A DNA stretch of 64,000 bases, taken from Lathyrus oleraceus. Lineage: Eukaryota > Streptophyta > Magnoliopsida > Fabales > Fabaceae. The notes under the pieces were generated by a model. The model was not told the origin of the DNA, searched no databases, and worked only from the letters and a program-made list of their open reading frames with translations. Where the stretch lies: positions 131,618,354 to 131,682,353 of the forward strand of contig NC_066579.1 of the NCBI RefSeq assembly GCF_024323335.1, given 5' to 3'. This document shows, piece by piece, positions 11,811-23,110 of this stretch (position 1 is the stretch's first letter; the number at the start of each line of letters is the position of its first letter). Both the position numbers and the translations under genes were made by a program.

Positions 11811-12847
11811 TTGTATTTTTTTCTTTTTCCTTTCCATTTTGTATTTCTTTCCCTTCAAACATCGAGGACTATGTTTAGTTCAAGTATGGGGGGGAAATTA
11901 TTCTTTCCATTCCCATCTTTGTTTCAAGTTTGTACTCTCCCTTTTCATTGTTATTTCCTTATAAAAACAAAAATTTTTTTAAGTTAAGTCCTGAATGTGA
12001 AAAAGTTTCTATTATCTATTTCCCTCAACTTTCTTGAGCCATAACAAAAATTTTAACACACCCAATAAGTATAAAGGTCGCCTACTTTATAAAATTTGAG
12101 TGAAATCAAAACAAAATCATTACCATAACAACGCTCTGAGAACCTCAATATGTTAGATCAGGATAAGTACCTATCATACCGATTCCTCGAACTTTTAGTT
12201 CTATGGCAACCCCAAGTAGTTTATACAGAAGTCAGCACCATCTTAATAGCAAACTACGTGGAGAGCCGATGAATATAAGTGAATGATCCCCAAAGTAACC
12301 TAAGATAATTAAATTAGGTGACCCTTACCGGATCATTTAATCTAAAGGTTGCAAATCATGCAAAAGCACAATACGAAAGATCCATTATGAATTGGTTCAG
12401 TAGGAATCTGGTACTGAACTTGGTAGGGCGGACTACGGTTCGATCCCCCGCAATTTGCAATGGACTGAATAATGAAGTTATCCGACTTATGTACCAGAAC
12501 TTCTAGCTAAAAGCGGATCATAGACACTAACCGGTTACTCCACTATGTGCGCGAAAGGATAAAGGGCTTAATGTGATTTCGCTAGAATGAAAACGGGCAA
12601 AATAAGACTAAAGGAACCAGGATAGCTATCATAGGGTACTTGAACTGATTGGCATAAGGTAGGGTTATCTAAGTTGTAACGGTAGTTGTTGATGTCAAGA
12701 TTTAACTCAAATCCTCCTAAACAAAAACCCATTGGCAACCTAGTACGAATTGATGTGTGCTTTAAAATTTCATCCGGCTAAAACTTTTAACAAGTTCTAT
12801 ACTGAATTTTGCTTGAGGACAAGCAAAGATTTAAGTATGGGGGAGTT
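11811..12847 (+). other. 3' noncoding internal region with two purine tracts
   Basis: No convincing ORF. A purine tract aagtatgggggggaaa lies near 11,882-11,897. A second one, tatgggggagtt, at 12,836-12,847 abuts the LTR and is the polypurine tract for plus-strand priming. Around 12,437 there is a stretch ggttcgatcccc that resembles a tRNA T-arm/B box. Confidence 0.8.
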
Positions 12848-14632
12848 TGATAACACGAAATTATATCGCTTTTTAAGACTTAATTCAATTAAATTATTTT
12901 ATCATTTACACTAATTTATCCCATTTTATCAGATATTATGCAGTATTTCTCTTCTATTTATATCAGGTACCCATTTTGAAGCAAAAGCGAAAAAGGGAAG
13001 AAAAGGAGGTGTAAAAAGCAACAAAAAGGAGAGAAAAGGAACCAAAGGCCAAAGCCCAGCCCAAAGCGCACAAGTCACCAATGCTGTGCCTGTGACGGAC
13101 GTCACAGGACGCGTGACGAGCGTCACGCGAAGGAGCCTTGTGACGGACGTCACACATAGCGTGACGAGCGTCACGCAACCCCACTACCTTTGTGGCGCAA
13201 GTATCGCCCTCAGAAGGACTTGAAGAATAACGTTAAGGAATTGGTCTCCTATATGCACGCCGTGGATATAGCCACGCTGAAGAAGGAGAGAAACGGAATG
13301 CTGCTACCAAGGCCATTATAAATAGCCGTCTCACAAACCAAAAGTTACACAGTTTTTGCACGCTCAGTTTTGCGGAAGCTCTGCCAAATTTATTTTTTTC
13401 ACGCCTTTGCTTATTTTTCTTCCTTTCCAGCATCGTCCATTTTATTTATTTTATTTTGCAAGCTTTGTTTTCTTTTTCCCTTGCAATTTATTTTCCCCCG
13501 TTCTTAGCTTTTAGATATTTTTCGCGTAGTAGTTTCTACACCGGAAACTACTGGGCAACTTTATACCGGATTTAACCTTACGTTATATTCGAGTTTTTTT
13601 TATTTCCTTGATTTAATTTACTGTTTAATTGAAGAATCGAAGAACAAATCCTACCGGCTTGTGGTGGAGTGTTCAAGACCATTGTATTACGCATTCAGGT
13701 TCTTTAATTGTTATTTAATTTTTATGCTTTATTCTATTGTTTATTTGCATTGCCTGCCTGAAATGAGTCTGTGTATGCATGATATTAATTATTATTTAGT
13801 AAGCATGTCTGGCTAATTTGCCTAGGTATCGGTATGTAAAGTAAGCAGAAAGAGGGATCAAAACTAAGTCGGTCTATTCAAACTTAAAATTAGAATCAAT
13901 CTTTTTACGGTCTTAACTTACAGGTTTAATAACAAGATTTTTTACAAAGGTAAAAGACATAAAGAAGTTGAAACCAACAGAGCGAGAGTTTGAGGTTTTA
14001 ACTGGACAGTGTAAGTTAGTCATTAAATCTATCTCAGGGCGAGAGCAAGTTTTAGAATTAATTAAATTCTGACCTTTTTCCAAAAAGTATTTTTAAAGGT
14101 TGAATGTGAGGACGAGAGTTAAGCATTTAGATTTAATTGTATAACCTAAGTCAACAGAGCGAAAGTTTGAGATAAGGGTGTTTAAAACGGTCAGTATTTT
14201 CTTAAAAAGAGTTTCTGCAACTTTATTGTTTTCAAAATATGATTTTTGACTTAATTATAAGTGACAGCAACATTAACATAAGATCATGGTTTCTTCAACA
14301 GAGCGAGAGTTTGAGATAAAACCTTTAACCAATAAAGTTAGTCGAAACGATTTATTTTAAAACCGAGAGACCGACAAGGAATTGATTCCCTAGTTTTGAC
14401 GAACCACATACCGATATCCGTTTTATTAATATTTAATCTAGATATTAGTTTAGCTCTTAGCTCCCTTTTCCCCAAACAATCAAACATTTTCACCTTAGAT
14501 TTACGTAGTAACCTTAGATAACGGTACATCGATTCATAAGTCCCTGTGGGATCGATATCTTTTAAAACTACGCGATAGAACTGTGCACTTGCAGTTTGTA
14601 TCCCATTCTCGACTCGCACAGTCGAGCGATCA
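12848..14632 (+). repeat. 3' LTR of the Athila element
   Basis: 1,785 bp and nearly identical to 1,221-3,004, with an offset that changes from 11,627 to 11,628 at a C run near 13,496. It carries the same dyad block (13,092-13,174) and TATA box (13,317-13,324). It ends at gatca, after which the sequence switches to a copia LTR. Confidence 0.92.
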
Positions 14633-15389
14633 TCTAGCAACACATCACTGCTACCCAAGACACGAAATGTCATGTGATCTGACAAAACCTCCTGTGATAA
14701 TAATTATGTGTATAATTACCCCTTTGCCCTTATGTCTATATTGAACACAAGGTATAGACCGTGTCATCCTTGTCCAGTTCAATATTGGGCCCATAGACAT
14801 TTGTCCTGTTACGCAGGAATGGAAAATTCCATCTAGGACACTCATGTCCCTCAACATGCTTCGTGGAGTACCCATCAACTGTCTTTATGGTTATCCAGTT
14901 ACGGACAACATTAGATCAGCAACAAAGCACTCGACTCTACATCTAGGGTCCATAGTAGTTTCAGGTCGAAGAGTGGCATACACCATTATCACCATGAGAA
15001 TAACTTATGACACTTTGCATAACTTTCTATATAGTATTCTCATAGCGGGTCAATCCGGTATAAATACTACTCTTAATATTCATACCTATGTTTAAGACTT
15101 GATAACTCTTTATCCATGATCCATGAGATGTGATCATCAGACTACAAACATAATAGTCTTAATGCTTTAATATTATCCCACTTCACAATAAAGCTTGACT
15201 ACGGATACTTTAAGAATAGTGTCCTTATGTTTAATGTGGTCTCATGATCAAGTCACACTTGATGCATTAAACGGACTAGCTATTCTAGGGACTTTATTAA
15301 ACAACCGTAATAAAGAAAAAGCCTTTTATTATTAATAAATAATTCGATACAAGTACCAAAAGTATTGGCCTCTAGGGCTTAGACCAACA
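14633..15389 (-). repeat. LTR of a copia-type element G, 3' part cut by the Athila insertion
   Basis: On the minus strand this starts TGTTGGTCTAAGCCC at 15,389 and continues AT-rich with long GC-poor stretches, in the style of Ty1-copia LTRs. No LTR end is visible at 14,633, where the Athila LTR begins, so the remainder probably lies beyond the array on the left. The right flank is the gag start of another copia element, which G interrupted. The assignment to copia rests on the TGTTGG start and general pattern. An ORF at 14,844-15,095 inside it is not convincing. Confidence 0.65.
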
Positions 15390-15469
15390 ATACAGTCTTT
15401 CCAATAACTGTAGTTTTCACCGATAAAAATAGGCGCTCTATTGTACGCCCCTTTAGGATCGTTACTCAT
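15390..15469 (-). pseudogene. Start of copia element F gag, truncated by element G
   Basis: An ATG at 15,469 (minus) opens a 26-codon frame whose residues APIFIGENYSYWKD match the N-terminal signature of plant copia Gag proteins. The frame is cut at 15,390 by the LTR of element G. It lies 35 bp downstream of a copia PBS, as expected. The rest of F is not in the window. Confidence 0.75.
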
Positions 15470-15503
15470 TTTCTAAAAAGTTATATGTGAAGCACTAGAT
15501 GAA

Positions 15504-15519
15504 CCAGGCTCTGGTACCA
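15504..15519 (-). other. Primer binding site of copia element F
   Basis: The minus strand reads TGGTACCAGAGCCTGG, close to the initiator tRNA-Met complement TGGTATCAGAGC used by copia elements. Two bases separate it from an LTR end (TAACA) at 15,522. Confidence 0.75.
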
Positions 15520-15521
15520 CT

Positions 15522-17461
15522 TGTTAGACGATAGTACCGATCTAAAAGGGGGGGGGGGGGGTGAATAGATCAGTATTTAAAATTTAGTGCTTTTTAAAAT
15601 TGTTTTTAAAAGTTGCGAAAGCTCCCTAGACCACAATCGTCTAAATGATTCATTAATGGAAACATCAGATATGCATGAAACCAAATGGAATAACTAAGAT
15701 AGAGATAATCAACCATTATCTTAATCAACCAATTAATTACCCCAATCCTTGATATAGTTACCACTAATGATGAGTTAACACAATAAGAGAACAAGTAAAA
15801 TATTGATAGACTTGTGTGAGGTTAATTTTATCAAACACTTGGTGTGCACTCCACATCAAGTCTCAATTTCACTCAAATTGAATGTGCAGAATTTTACTTA
15901 GTTGCAATCAAAGTGATTGCACCAATTTATCGAACAACTTCTATGCACAACAATTAAGCGAGATTAATTTTACTTTTAATTTCAAACAAAACTCAATTTA
16001 TGCAGAATTTAAAGAGTTAAGAGAAAGAGAGAACAACACTAGATTTGTTTAGGCAGTTCCTTTTTCGTCCTCGCTTAGGGTACGTATGCCCCCAATTCTA
16101 AAACTAGAATTGAGATATTTATTGTCAAATTGCAAAGTTAATACAAGAGAAGAAATTATCACCACCAACCAATCCCAAGTGTTGGTGCAGATCCTATTCA
16201 CTTCTCTCCCCTTGATTCAAGTTGAACCAAGTCCTTCAAGTGTTCCGGACAAACCTTCAGTTGTAGCTACCTTATTGCAAGAACTTCATGTTCTCCAAAA
16301 CTCTAGCTCGATTTATTTCGATCGGATATGCATAAAACCTCCGGTTGTAGCTACCTTAGTGCAAGAACTCCATGTTCTCCAAAATTCTAGCTCGGATGAC
16401 TTCAATCGCAAGATGCTTGAACCCTAACCTTTCTTCACAATCCTCCAGTTACCGTTACTTGTTTGAACGAACCCACCGTTCTTCAAACCTTTCACCCGGC
16501 TGAATCTATGAAGCAAAGATTTGTGCAAAAATACCCAATTCTTAGAGGACAAAACCCCAATGGTTTTATTCAAGAAAAACCCACTCAAAGCCTATACTCA
16601 AACTAAGATTACACAATCTTATTTAGACGTTATCACCATAATAATGCACAATGATTAACAAAAATTGTTATGTGTAGTTGTTGAGAAATGCAATGAAGAA
16701 AGAATATGAAGAGGAACTTTAGTGTATATCTTTCACTTTTCTTGTTTTTTGTTGAAGAAGAGACTCTAGAATATATATATGATGCATGGACCAAGTAACT
16801 GACATAACAGAATAATTTTGCAAAAATACACAGCAGAAAATTGAGTACCAATAGTGACCACTCGACCTATTCACACAGGTCACTCGACCTGTTCATACCC
16901 GAGGCAAAACTACTCAAGTGAAACAGGCGATGAGTCGACTCAAACAAGGGATAAATCGACTCAAACAGGGTTTTTCCAGAGTTGAGTCGACATATGACTC
17001 GACCTGTTCAGACTCGTGGCAACATGGTTCAAATGAAACAGGCAATGAGTCGACTCAAACAGGGGATGAGTCGACTCAAACAGGTTTTTCCTTAGTTTAG
17101 TCGACCTATGACTCGACTTGTTCAGACCCGAGAGTTACGCTCCAAGTCATGAGTCAACTCAAAATTCTTAAACTATTAAAACTGAGTTTTTGAGATGTAT
17201 TTTGGTCAATTCAAACCATTCTCTTATGAACCTAAGGTACCAATGATGATCAAGTGCATTATTCACATTTATGATAAGCTCCTATATGTATGGACACATT
17301 TCACTTATACTTTGAGCATGTTGGAGGATGAATGCATTCTATGATATGATGACATCATCCAAAGCACACATTATGAGCAACTAAAAAGGTTTGACATCAT
17401 TAAAATAATGACAATGGATCTTTTCCCTCACAATACTCACAAGGGAAAAAGATGTTAAACA
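15522..17461 (-). repeat. 5' LTR of copia element F
   Basis: The left (3') end is fixed by the PBS. The right end is put at about 17,461, where a minus-strand start TGTTTAACATC meets an Ogre-like repeat; it could be off by a few bases. A TATATATA stretch at about 16,770-16,790 on the minus strand could be the promoter. The LTR contains a run of 14 G (15,548-15,561), an 84-bp duplication (16,260 and 16,344) and a 115-bp tandem repeat (16,860-17,165). No gene was found in it; a 113-codon frame at 16,086-16,427 simply reads across the 84-bp duplication. Confidence 0.65.
16860..17165. repeat. Tandem repeat of about 115 bp with GAGTCGACTC dyads
   Basis: Units start at the phrase actcgac at 16,882, 16,997 and 17,111, giving periods of 115 and 114 bp, with a partial unit before and after. 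The two full units each contain the sequence tgagtcgactcaaaca and a related second copy. It lies upstream of the probable LTR promoter of element F and so in its U3. Confidence 0.8.
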
Positions 17462-18191
17462 CAAGGTTCAGGCTTGCAGAGAGGGGCTAAACGGGTTTAG
17501 GCTTAGACAAGTTTGTAGAAAGGGTTTATAAGGGTGAAATATATAACTGGGCTTTCACAAGGGGTGGCCAACCGGATTGGGCTTTGAAGAGGTGTGCCAA
17601 CAAGATTGGGCTTTGTAGAGGCTTGCCAGACAAGAACTGGGATTTGAGGAGTGGTTTTCCATACATGAATTGGGCTTTAGAAAGGTTTTCCAAGCAGGAA
17701 CTGGGCTTTGAAGAGGTTTTTCCAGACAAGAACTAGGCTTTGGCATGCTATGTCAAATGGGAACTTTGTTGTAGGTACGAAAACCTCATGATGTCCTACA
17801 GGCACAGCGGCAAGGATGAAGTTTTCGAAACATGACTACCCACCCCGGGTCTCACCAAACCTACATAAGGTATTTCGAAACAATCAAGATACAAAGTTTT
17901 GACAAAGATGGCATTCTCTTGCAAAAGGTAATGAGGACTTATAAAACTTAAGTAGAAAAGGAGACACCTTGGGAAACCTTGTTGGGAATGCCAACTAGGA
18001 GTTTGACTAGGATCCAAGCAAGGTAGATGTACCTTTTTGGAGGCCAACAAGAATTGGACTCTGAAGGGTGACCAATGAAGATTGGGCTTAAACTTGTTAG
18101 GGAGAGATTTCATGTTATGATAAATGAATGGTATGCATGATGACTTATGCAATGGTTTTAAAGGTCCACAGACTCCTCTAAGGTAGGTCAC
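17462..18191 (-). repeat. 3' noncoding repeats of an old Ogre-like element (C1)
   Basis: At 17,550-17,760 there are diverged units of about 30-33 bp built on gggctttgaagagg and ccagacaagaact. The part 17,760-18,120 matches 57,420-57,850 in order and wording, for example cctcatgatgtcc and gaagttttcgaaacatgac. Both therefore come from the 3' untranslated region of the same element family. The minus-strand ORFs here (17,526-17,746; 17,796-18,191) only translate the repeats. Confidence 0.7.
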
Positions 18192-20169
18192 TGGGAGATA
18201 TTTTGCTTGGTTATAAGGCTTCCTATTGAAAGGTTATGGGATGTGATCAACATGACTTCCCGACATTCATCTTAAACCTAGGAATTTCTTGCACATGATG
18301 GATCCTGCTTTGAGAAGCTCTGAAAGTATGGAGAGGAACCTCCCCTTTATGGACAGTCTTGCTCTAGTCTGTTGGGTATCTACATGGATTTCCCCAGTCA
18401 CGAGCTATGAAGAAACTTCATCATGGAATAATCTCGTCTGACCTGCCCAAGTGTCTTGGAACTATATACCACTGATTAGCTGTCTATAGGAGATTGACTT
18501 CTTGTGCTTTTAGGGTGGCATGCCCTAGTACGAGCCTTGAAATAACTTTGCCCCAGGTTGGTTGATACTTGAGGGAATACTCCTGACTAACTGGTCTTGG
18601 AGAGATTTATCGAATCTCAACATGACTTCCCCAGATTGAATGAATCTTGTAGAGATTTCTCGACGTGATTTCCCCAGATTGAATTAACCTTGAAGTGGCT
18701 TATCTTTTTTGCTCAGCGGAGTCTTCACACATTCTGCCCCTTGATGGGATCAACTAAAATGACTTGCCTCTGCTCAAAAAAGTCCTGAGGCATTTTGTTC
18801 TTTGGTATAACCAAGCTTCTCAATTCATGCTCATTGTGGGAACTTTCTTGGTGTCAAATGCTTACTCACGAGTAAAAAAAAGTTCATTCTGGAAATGGTA
18901 ATTGCAATGTCATGTTTTTGTTAGTTTTGAAATCCACACCTATTCATTGGAATTATGACATATAGTGAATGAATCACTAATGAGAATGCAACATCAGTAC
19001 CAACAGAAATGATAAGCAAATCATTTAGGAGTCAGTTCTATCATGATCCTATTGTAGTATGATTTCGAAATAAACCCTACTTCAATTAGGTCTTTTGAGG
19101 GTTGTAACGTGGCCTGGTTCACGGTTTTAGAAAAAAAAGATTTATGGCTTCAAACCTATTATAAACCCATCCATTCTCCTTGATGTTCTCCAGACCTACA
19201 TTCAGCTATTTCAACACAAGCGCTCATTTTTCAAAATAGATTTAGAAGTGATGGTTAATGAACCAACGAAGTTTTCGGAGTGGAAATCACTCATCTTTTA
19301 TTTGGTTTGTGGCCACACAAATTTGTTCTTGTTGAGGATTTTTCTCTTGATTCCTCTGTTGCTTCTTCATTTTGATTTTTTTTATTTCCCTACTTTTGCT
19401 GGATTGGTTCAAATTTATAATCCACATGGATACCCTAATTGTTTCCTAAGTCATTCATTTTCGAGTTTTTAACTTAGCGGGCTTTATCTTTCTTTTTTCT
19501 TTTGAATTTTTTGATTTATTGTTTCTTTTTCTTCTGTTGGAATAAATTGTGTGACATATGTTTGTGTGATTTAAAGGGGTTGCGACTGCCTCGTTCCTTT
19601 TGTTGGTGAGGGACAACCAATGTGGATTTGTGATTTTTGACCTCTCGTGAGGGATAAGATATGATTGTCCTGAGATAGGACACTCCCTTTTTGAAGTTTG
19701 AACGCATGGTCAAACTAGCTAACGACTACCCTACCCCGAGTTAAGATTGATGGTTTTATGTACAGAAAGAAGCTCCTACTCCTTTGCTCGAAGGGGTTGA
19801 CTAGGGATTATCTTCCTTATAACTCCGGTGTTTGGGAATCTGAAGCAGTGTCTTACATCGTAAGCTAGGTTTTATTCAAAAGCATATGTGCAGTGATTTT
19901 GTGTTTTTTTCAATTTCATCATCCTCCTTTTGACTTTACTTAAACAAAAGTTTGATACTGATAAATAAAGATGAGTGAACATGAAAGGATTGATTCAAAA
20001 CATGCATATTTTTTCATTGTCATTATTATTTGAAAACAAACAAGTTCTACAAGTGAATGTTACAATGACAAACAAGAAAGTTACACATGAAAATGATTGA
20101 ACAAACTAATGACTTCTGGTGTAACCAACCTTATTTTCCCTTCACAGTCTGGAGTTATTATGCTTGCAG
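18192..20169. other. Unrecognised interior of Ogre-like element C1
   Basis: No gene is recognised. At 18,400-18,720 a phrase like catgacttccccagattgaat recurs in diverged form. 19,300-19,560 is a T-rich stretch. No reverse transcriptase, RNase H or integrase motif was found on either strand between the 3' repeats and the gag relic. Confidence 0.5.
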
Positions 20170-20930
20170 AAGTTGATGAAATAACCCATAAGGAGATCCT
20201 TCTCAAACTCTTCCCATAGATGCAAACTCTTCAAATCTACCCTAGCTTCCATTTGTATTGTTCATGGCATTGCAGACGTTCCTTCATATGGAGGCATGGG
20301 AGTGTACACTATAAAGAGGCCTCTTGGTATGAATGTGATAATATTTGAGTCGATCAAGTCTTGTACCTTATGCTTGAAGATATTATAATTCTTGATCGTG
20401 TGCCCTGGTGTCCCAAAGTGATACTCACACCTAACATTCATATTGTATCTTGGAGGAAGAGGTGTATGATGAGTCTAAGCTTCCCTTAGCTGAACCACTA
20501 AGATATTAAGTAAAAGAGGGATAAGTCTACTATATGACATAACAACTGGATCAAACTGTCTCTCTGGTCTCCTTGGTATTTTCTGGCCCTGTTGATCATA
20601 GCTTTACTGCCGATTTGGTATTTATTCTAATTTTGCATCTGGTTCCTCTGCCTTGGTTGGGGAAAAGGAAATTGCTACTGATAGGGAGGCCTCGCGAGTC
20701 CATGTTGTGGATGATATCCGTGAGGAAGCTCCTGATATAAGGTGGAGTCAGACAAATGCACAGGAGTGACCACTTTTGATATAGCAGTTGGTACGGGATT
20801 GTCTTCCTTCCTCAGCAGTGTTTGTAAGATCTCCAAGATTTAACTCATCTGATTCTTTGGTTGGTTTACTTCTACTCTAAATGATTCTTGACCTCTCTAA
20901 AGTTCTTCCCTGGTGATATGACACATGCTT
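20170..20930 (-). pseudogene. Ogre-like gag relic
   Basis: Minus-strand frames contain CEYHFGTPGHTIKNY followed by FKHKVQDLID (about 20,440-20,370). This parallels YHSGAPGHDVENCYPLKTKVQDL in the Gag of Ogre D at about 41,000. Upstream frames give LEILQTLLRKEDNPVPTA, typical of the segment ahead of the Gag zinc-finger-like region. Many stops and several phase changes show it is dead. It belongs to the element whose PBS is at 21,715 and whose 5' LTR begins at 21,735. Confidence 0.65.
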
Positions 20931-21714
20931 CCAGTTTAAAACGGATGTCGGGTAATCAGCTAGTTGGTCAAAAATAAGAGGTGATATGAGGTTTTATCTT
21001 GTTGGGAATATATGCATGTACGTTGATGGATGCATGATGGATGCAGTGCTATGCAATGATATGGAATGCATTGTTTTTTTTTCAAAGGATGGAATTGTAT
21101 GCAATACATCATAGATTCAGAGGTTTGGCGATGCAACAATTCAGCTTCCAAAGTCAGTATGCATACAGTGTTACCACAATGATATGCAATGATGTAAGTT
21201 AAAGGTATAAAATCTTCCGGATAGTCTGTGTATACTGCCTGATGCAGGTTCAAAGGTCTGACTTTACGTGAGAACAAGGTATGTAGGGTCTTGGTTTCCT
21301 ACAAAAAAAAACCGATATCCCCCTCACAGGTAGGTTTTAGTCTTCAAAAGGTGGTCCCTAGAAGGTTCCCAGAGTCATCGATCCAAAATGAAAATAACCT
21401 GCCGTAGCGAATTCTTGCAAGACAAAAGTACTTCCAAGTGAATCTAGTCTGAGTGTGGGTCTTGTGCCAACCCAACACACGAAACACATGTCGACACGAC
21501 TATCCATGAATCTATCTTGTGTATGTACTCAAGCTCATGTAACATCATCCCAACCCAACAGAGAGTATAACAGATATATCCAGAGCATGCAGAATATTTA
21601 AAGCAATTAAAGAATACAATAAATAGCATAAAGATAGAGTGAGTAAAGCGATAAAGCTAAACACCCAAAGCATGTAAAGAAAGAAATCAAAACTAGGCTT
21701 GACTTGCTTAGGCA
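20931..21714 (-). other. 5' leader of Ogre-like element C1
   Basis: Lies between the gag relic and the PBS. No ORF with recognisable content is present; the short frames on the minus strand (20,960-21,277; 21,444-21,629) show no known domain. Confidence 0.5.
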
Positions 21715-21732
21715 TCCCCAACAGAGTCTCCA
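21715..21732 (-). other. Primer binding site of Ogre-like element C1
   Basis: The minus strand reads TGGAGACTCTGTTGGGGA. It corresponds base by base to the PBS of Ogre D (TGACGACTCTGCTGGGGC at 45,157-45,174) with four differences. Ogre elements are described as primed by tRNA-Arg; I could not check the tRNA match. Confidence 0.65.
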
Positions 21733-22009
21733 ACTGAAGCTACACGAAAGATACCTGAGTGCATTGCACGCTCAAAGATACAACAAAGTCGTCATCAAAC
21801 TTTATTTATTCCTGAATGAAAGGGAAAACATCGATAAAACCCGGGGGAAGAGAAAAAAGAGTAAGGAAGTCGGTTATGCAAGGGGAAGGTATTAACATCC
21901 CTCATATCCATTATACTCAATGGGAACCATTTTGGTTATACTTTGCAAGAACGGGTGTTCGTATCTAAAGATTACTTTCGAAAGGGGAATTTTTTTCGAA
22001 TAATTAGTG

Positions 22010-23110
22010 TGCTCACCAAGGATTTGGGCCCTCATGCCTATGTATACTCATAGTGCAATAAGGAAATTAGATCTCCATAGTTCGTGGAACTAAGACAGAT
22101 GAAAGAAGTTGTGATAAAGCTATGGTTTGAACCAAAATATAATGTTGTTTGAACCCATAAGGTAGGTATAATCTGAACCAACTAGGAATGGTGGCATCAA
22201 GCTAACAACAAAAGGGTTTTGCCTATTGAAGGGCTTGAAAGGTGAGTAAACAAAGGGAAAGTTTGCCGACAAGACAAACAAAAGGCTCTTAGTTTAGAGG
22301 CATGCATTGGTTATCGACCCAAAAGTCTGTATGGAATCTAAAGAAATAGTGTAGCTGGTTCAAAGAGAAAGTATATCACTAGGGATGAAGGTATTAAATG
22401 TTGAATGATGAATGGTGAAAGGTAAGTGAAAGGATAAGAAATAAATATGCTTGCCAAGGATTCGTGTCCTCGTGCCTACGTATTCTCACTGTGCAATAAG
22501 AAAGTCAGAGTTCCATAGTTCGTGGAACTAAGACGGAAGAAACTTAAAAATGGATGTTTGCCTAAGTAACTAGGATTAGAAAGACAAACAAGAAAGAGTG
22601 AAAGAGTGTGACTGAAGTGATGAGAGGTATAACTTGGCACCAAAAGACAATGGTATTGCTGAAATCCATAAAGGAATATGGTATTTGATTCCAAATAAGA
22701 CAATATATCACTGATGATGAATGATAATGAAGTTGCCTAAGATATGGCAGTCATTTGAGTAGAACCATACTAAAACATGTGAGTAAAGATGAATACGATG
22801 AGCAATTGGGTCATTCATCCTGTACCCAAAGATATTCAGAATGAGGATAAGAACTCTCCCTCTCACCTCTTCTTTACTACTTAAGGATCATGGCATGTGA
22901 TACTTATCATAACTAGCAAGTTGCTGAAGAAAACTCTCATTGCTGCTCCTTATCATGAAGTGTTGCTTTGAAGAAAGAGAGACTTGACAATCATTTGATT
23001 CAAATTGTACTAAAGTCTATGAATAGAGGTGAATACGATGAGCAATTGGGTCATTCGTCCCATACCCAAAGATATTCAAAACGAGGATATAAATGCTCCC
23101 TCCCACCCCT
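22010..23110. repeat. Two pairs of diverged duplications in the Ogre-like LTR
   Basis: One pair covers about 22,010-22,100 and 22,440-22,535, both with ccaaggatt, then cctcatgcctatg or cctcgtgcctacg, then ccatagttcgtggaactaagac. The other covers about 22,785-22,865 and 23,025-23,110, sharing gatgagcaattgggtcattc and acccaaagatattca. Confidence 0.75.

Larger units (their letters stand above)
1221..14632 (+). mobile_element. Athila-type Ty3-gypsy LTR retrotransposon (LTR to LTR)
   Basis: The element is bounded by direct repeats 1,221-3,004 and 12,848-14,632 that begin TGATAACACG and end GATCA. Internal order is PBS, gag-PR-RT-RH-INT in one ORF, two related 3' ORFs, then polypurine tract. A PBS matching plant tRNA-Asp and extra ORFs downstream of integrase are typical of the Athila lineage. 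The LTRs appear to differ only by one base in a C run (near 1,869 versus 13,496), so insertion or homogenisation is very recent. The right flank is a copia LTR beginning tctag. The left flank is not a unique site but another internal region of the same element, so a target duplication cannot be tested here. Confidence 0.9.

Noticed and set aside
15548..15561. Run of 14 G as a biological signal
   Set aside because: Probably a homopolymer expansion in the LTR end of copia F; length may also be a sequencing artefact.
16086..16427. 113-codon ORF with an internal repeat
   Set aside because: Produced by an 84-bp duplication in an LTR; no recognisable protein.
18192..20169. Hidden pol of Ogre-like element C1
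   Set aside because: I looked for YVDD/FVDD, DDE and RNase H motifs on both strands and found none; a profile search could still reveal a highly decayed relic.
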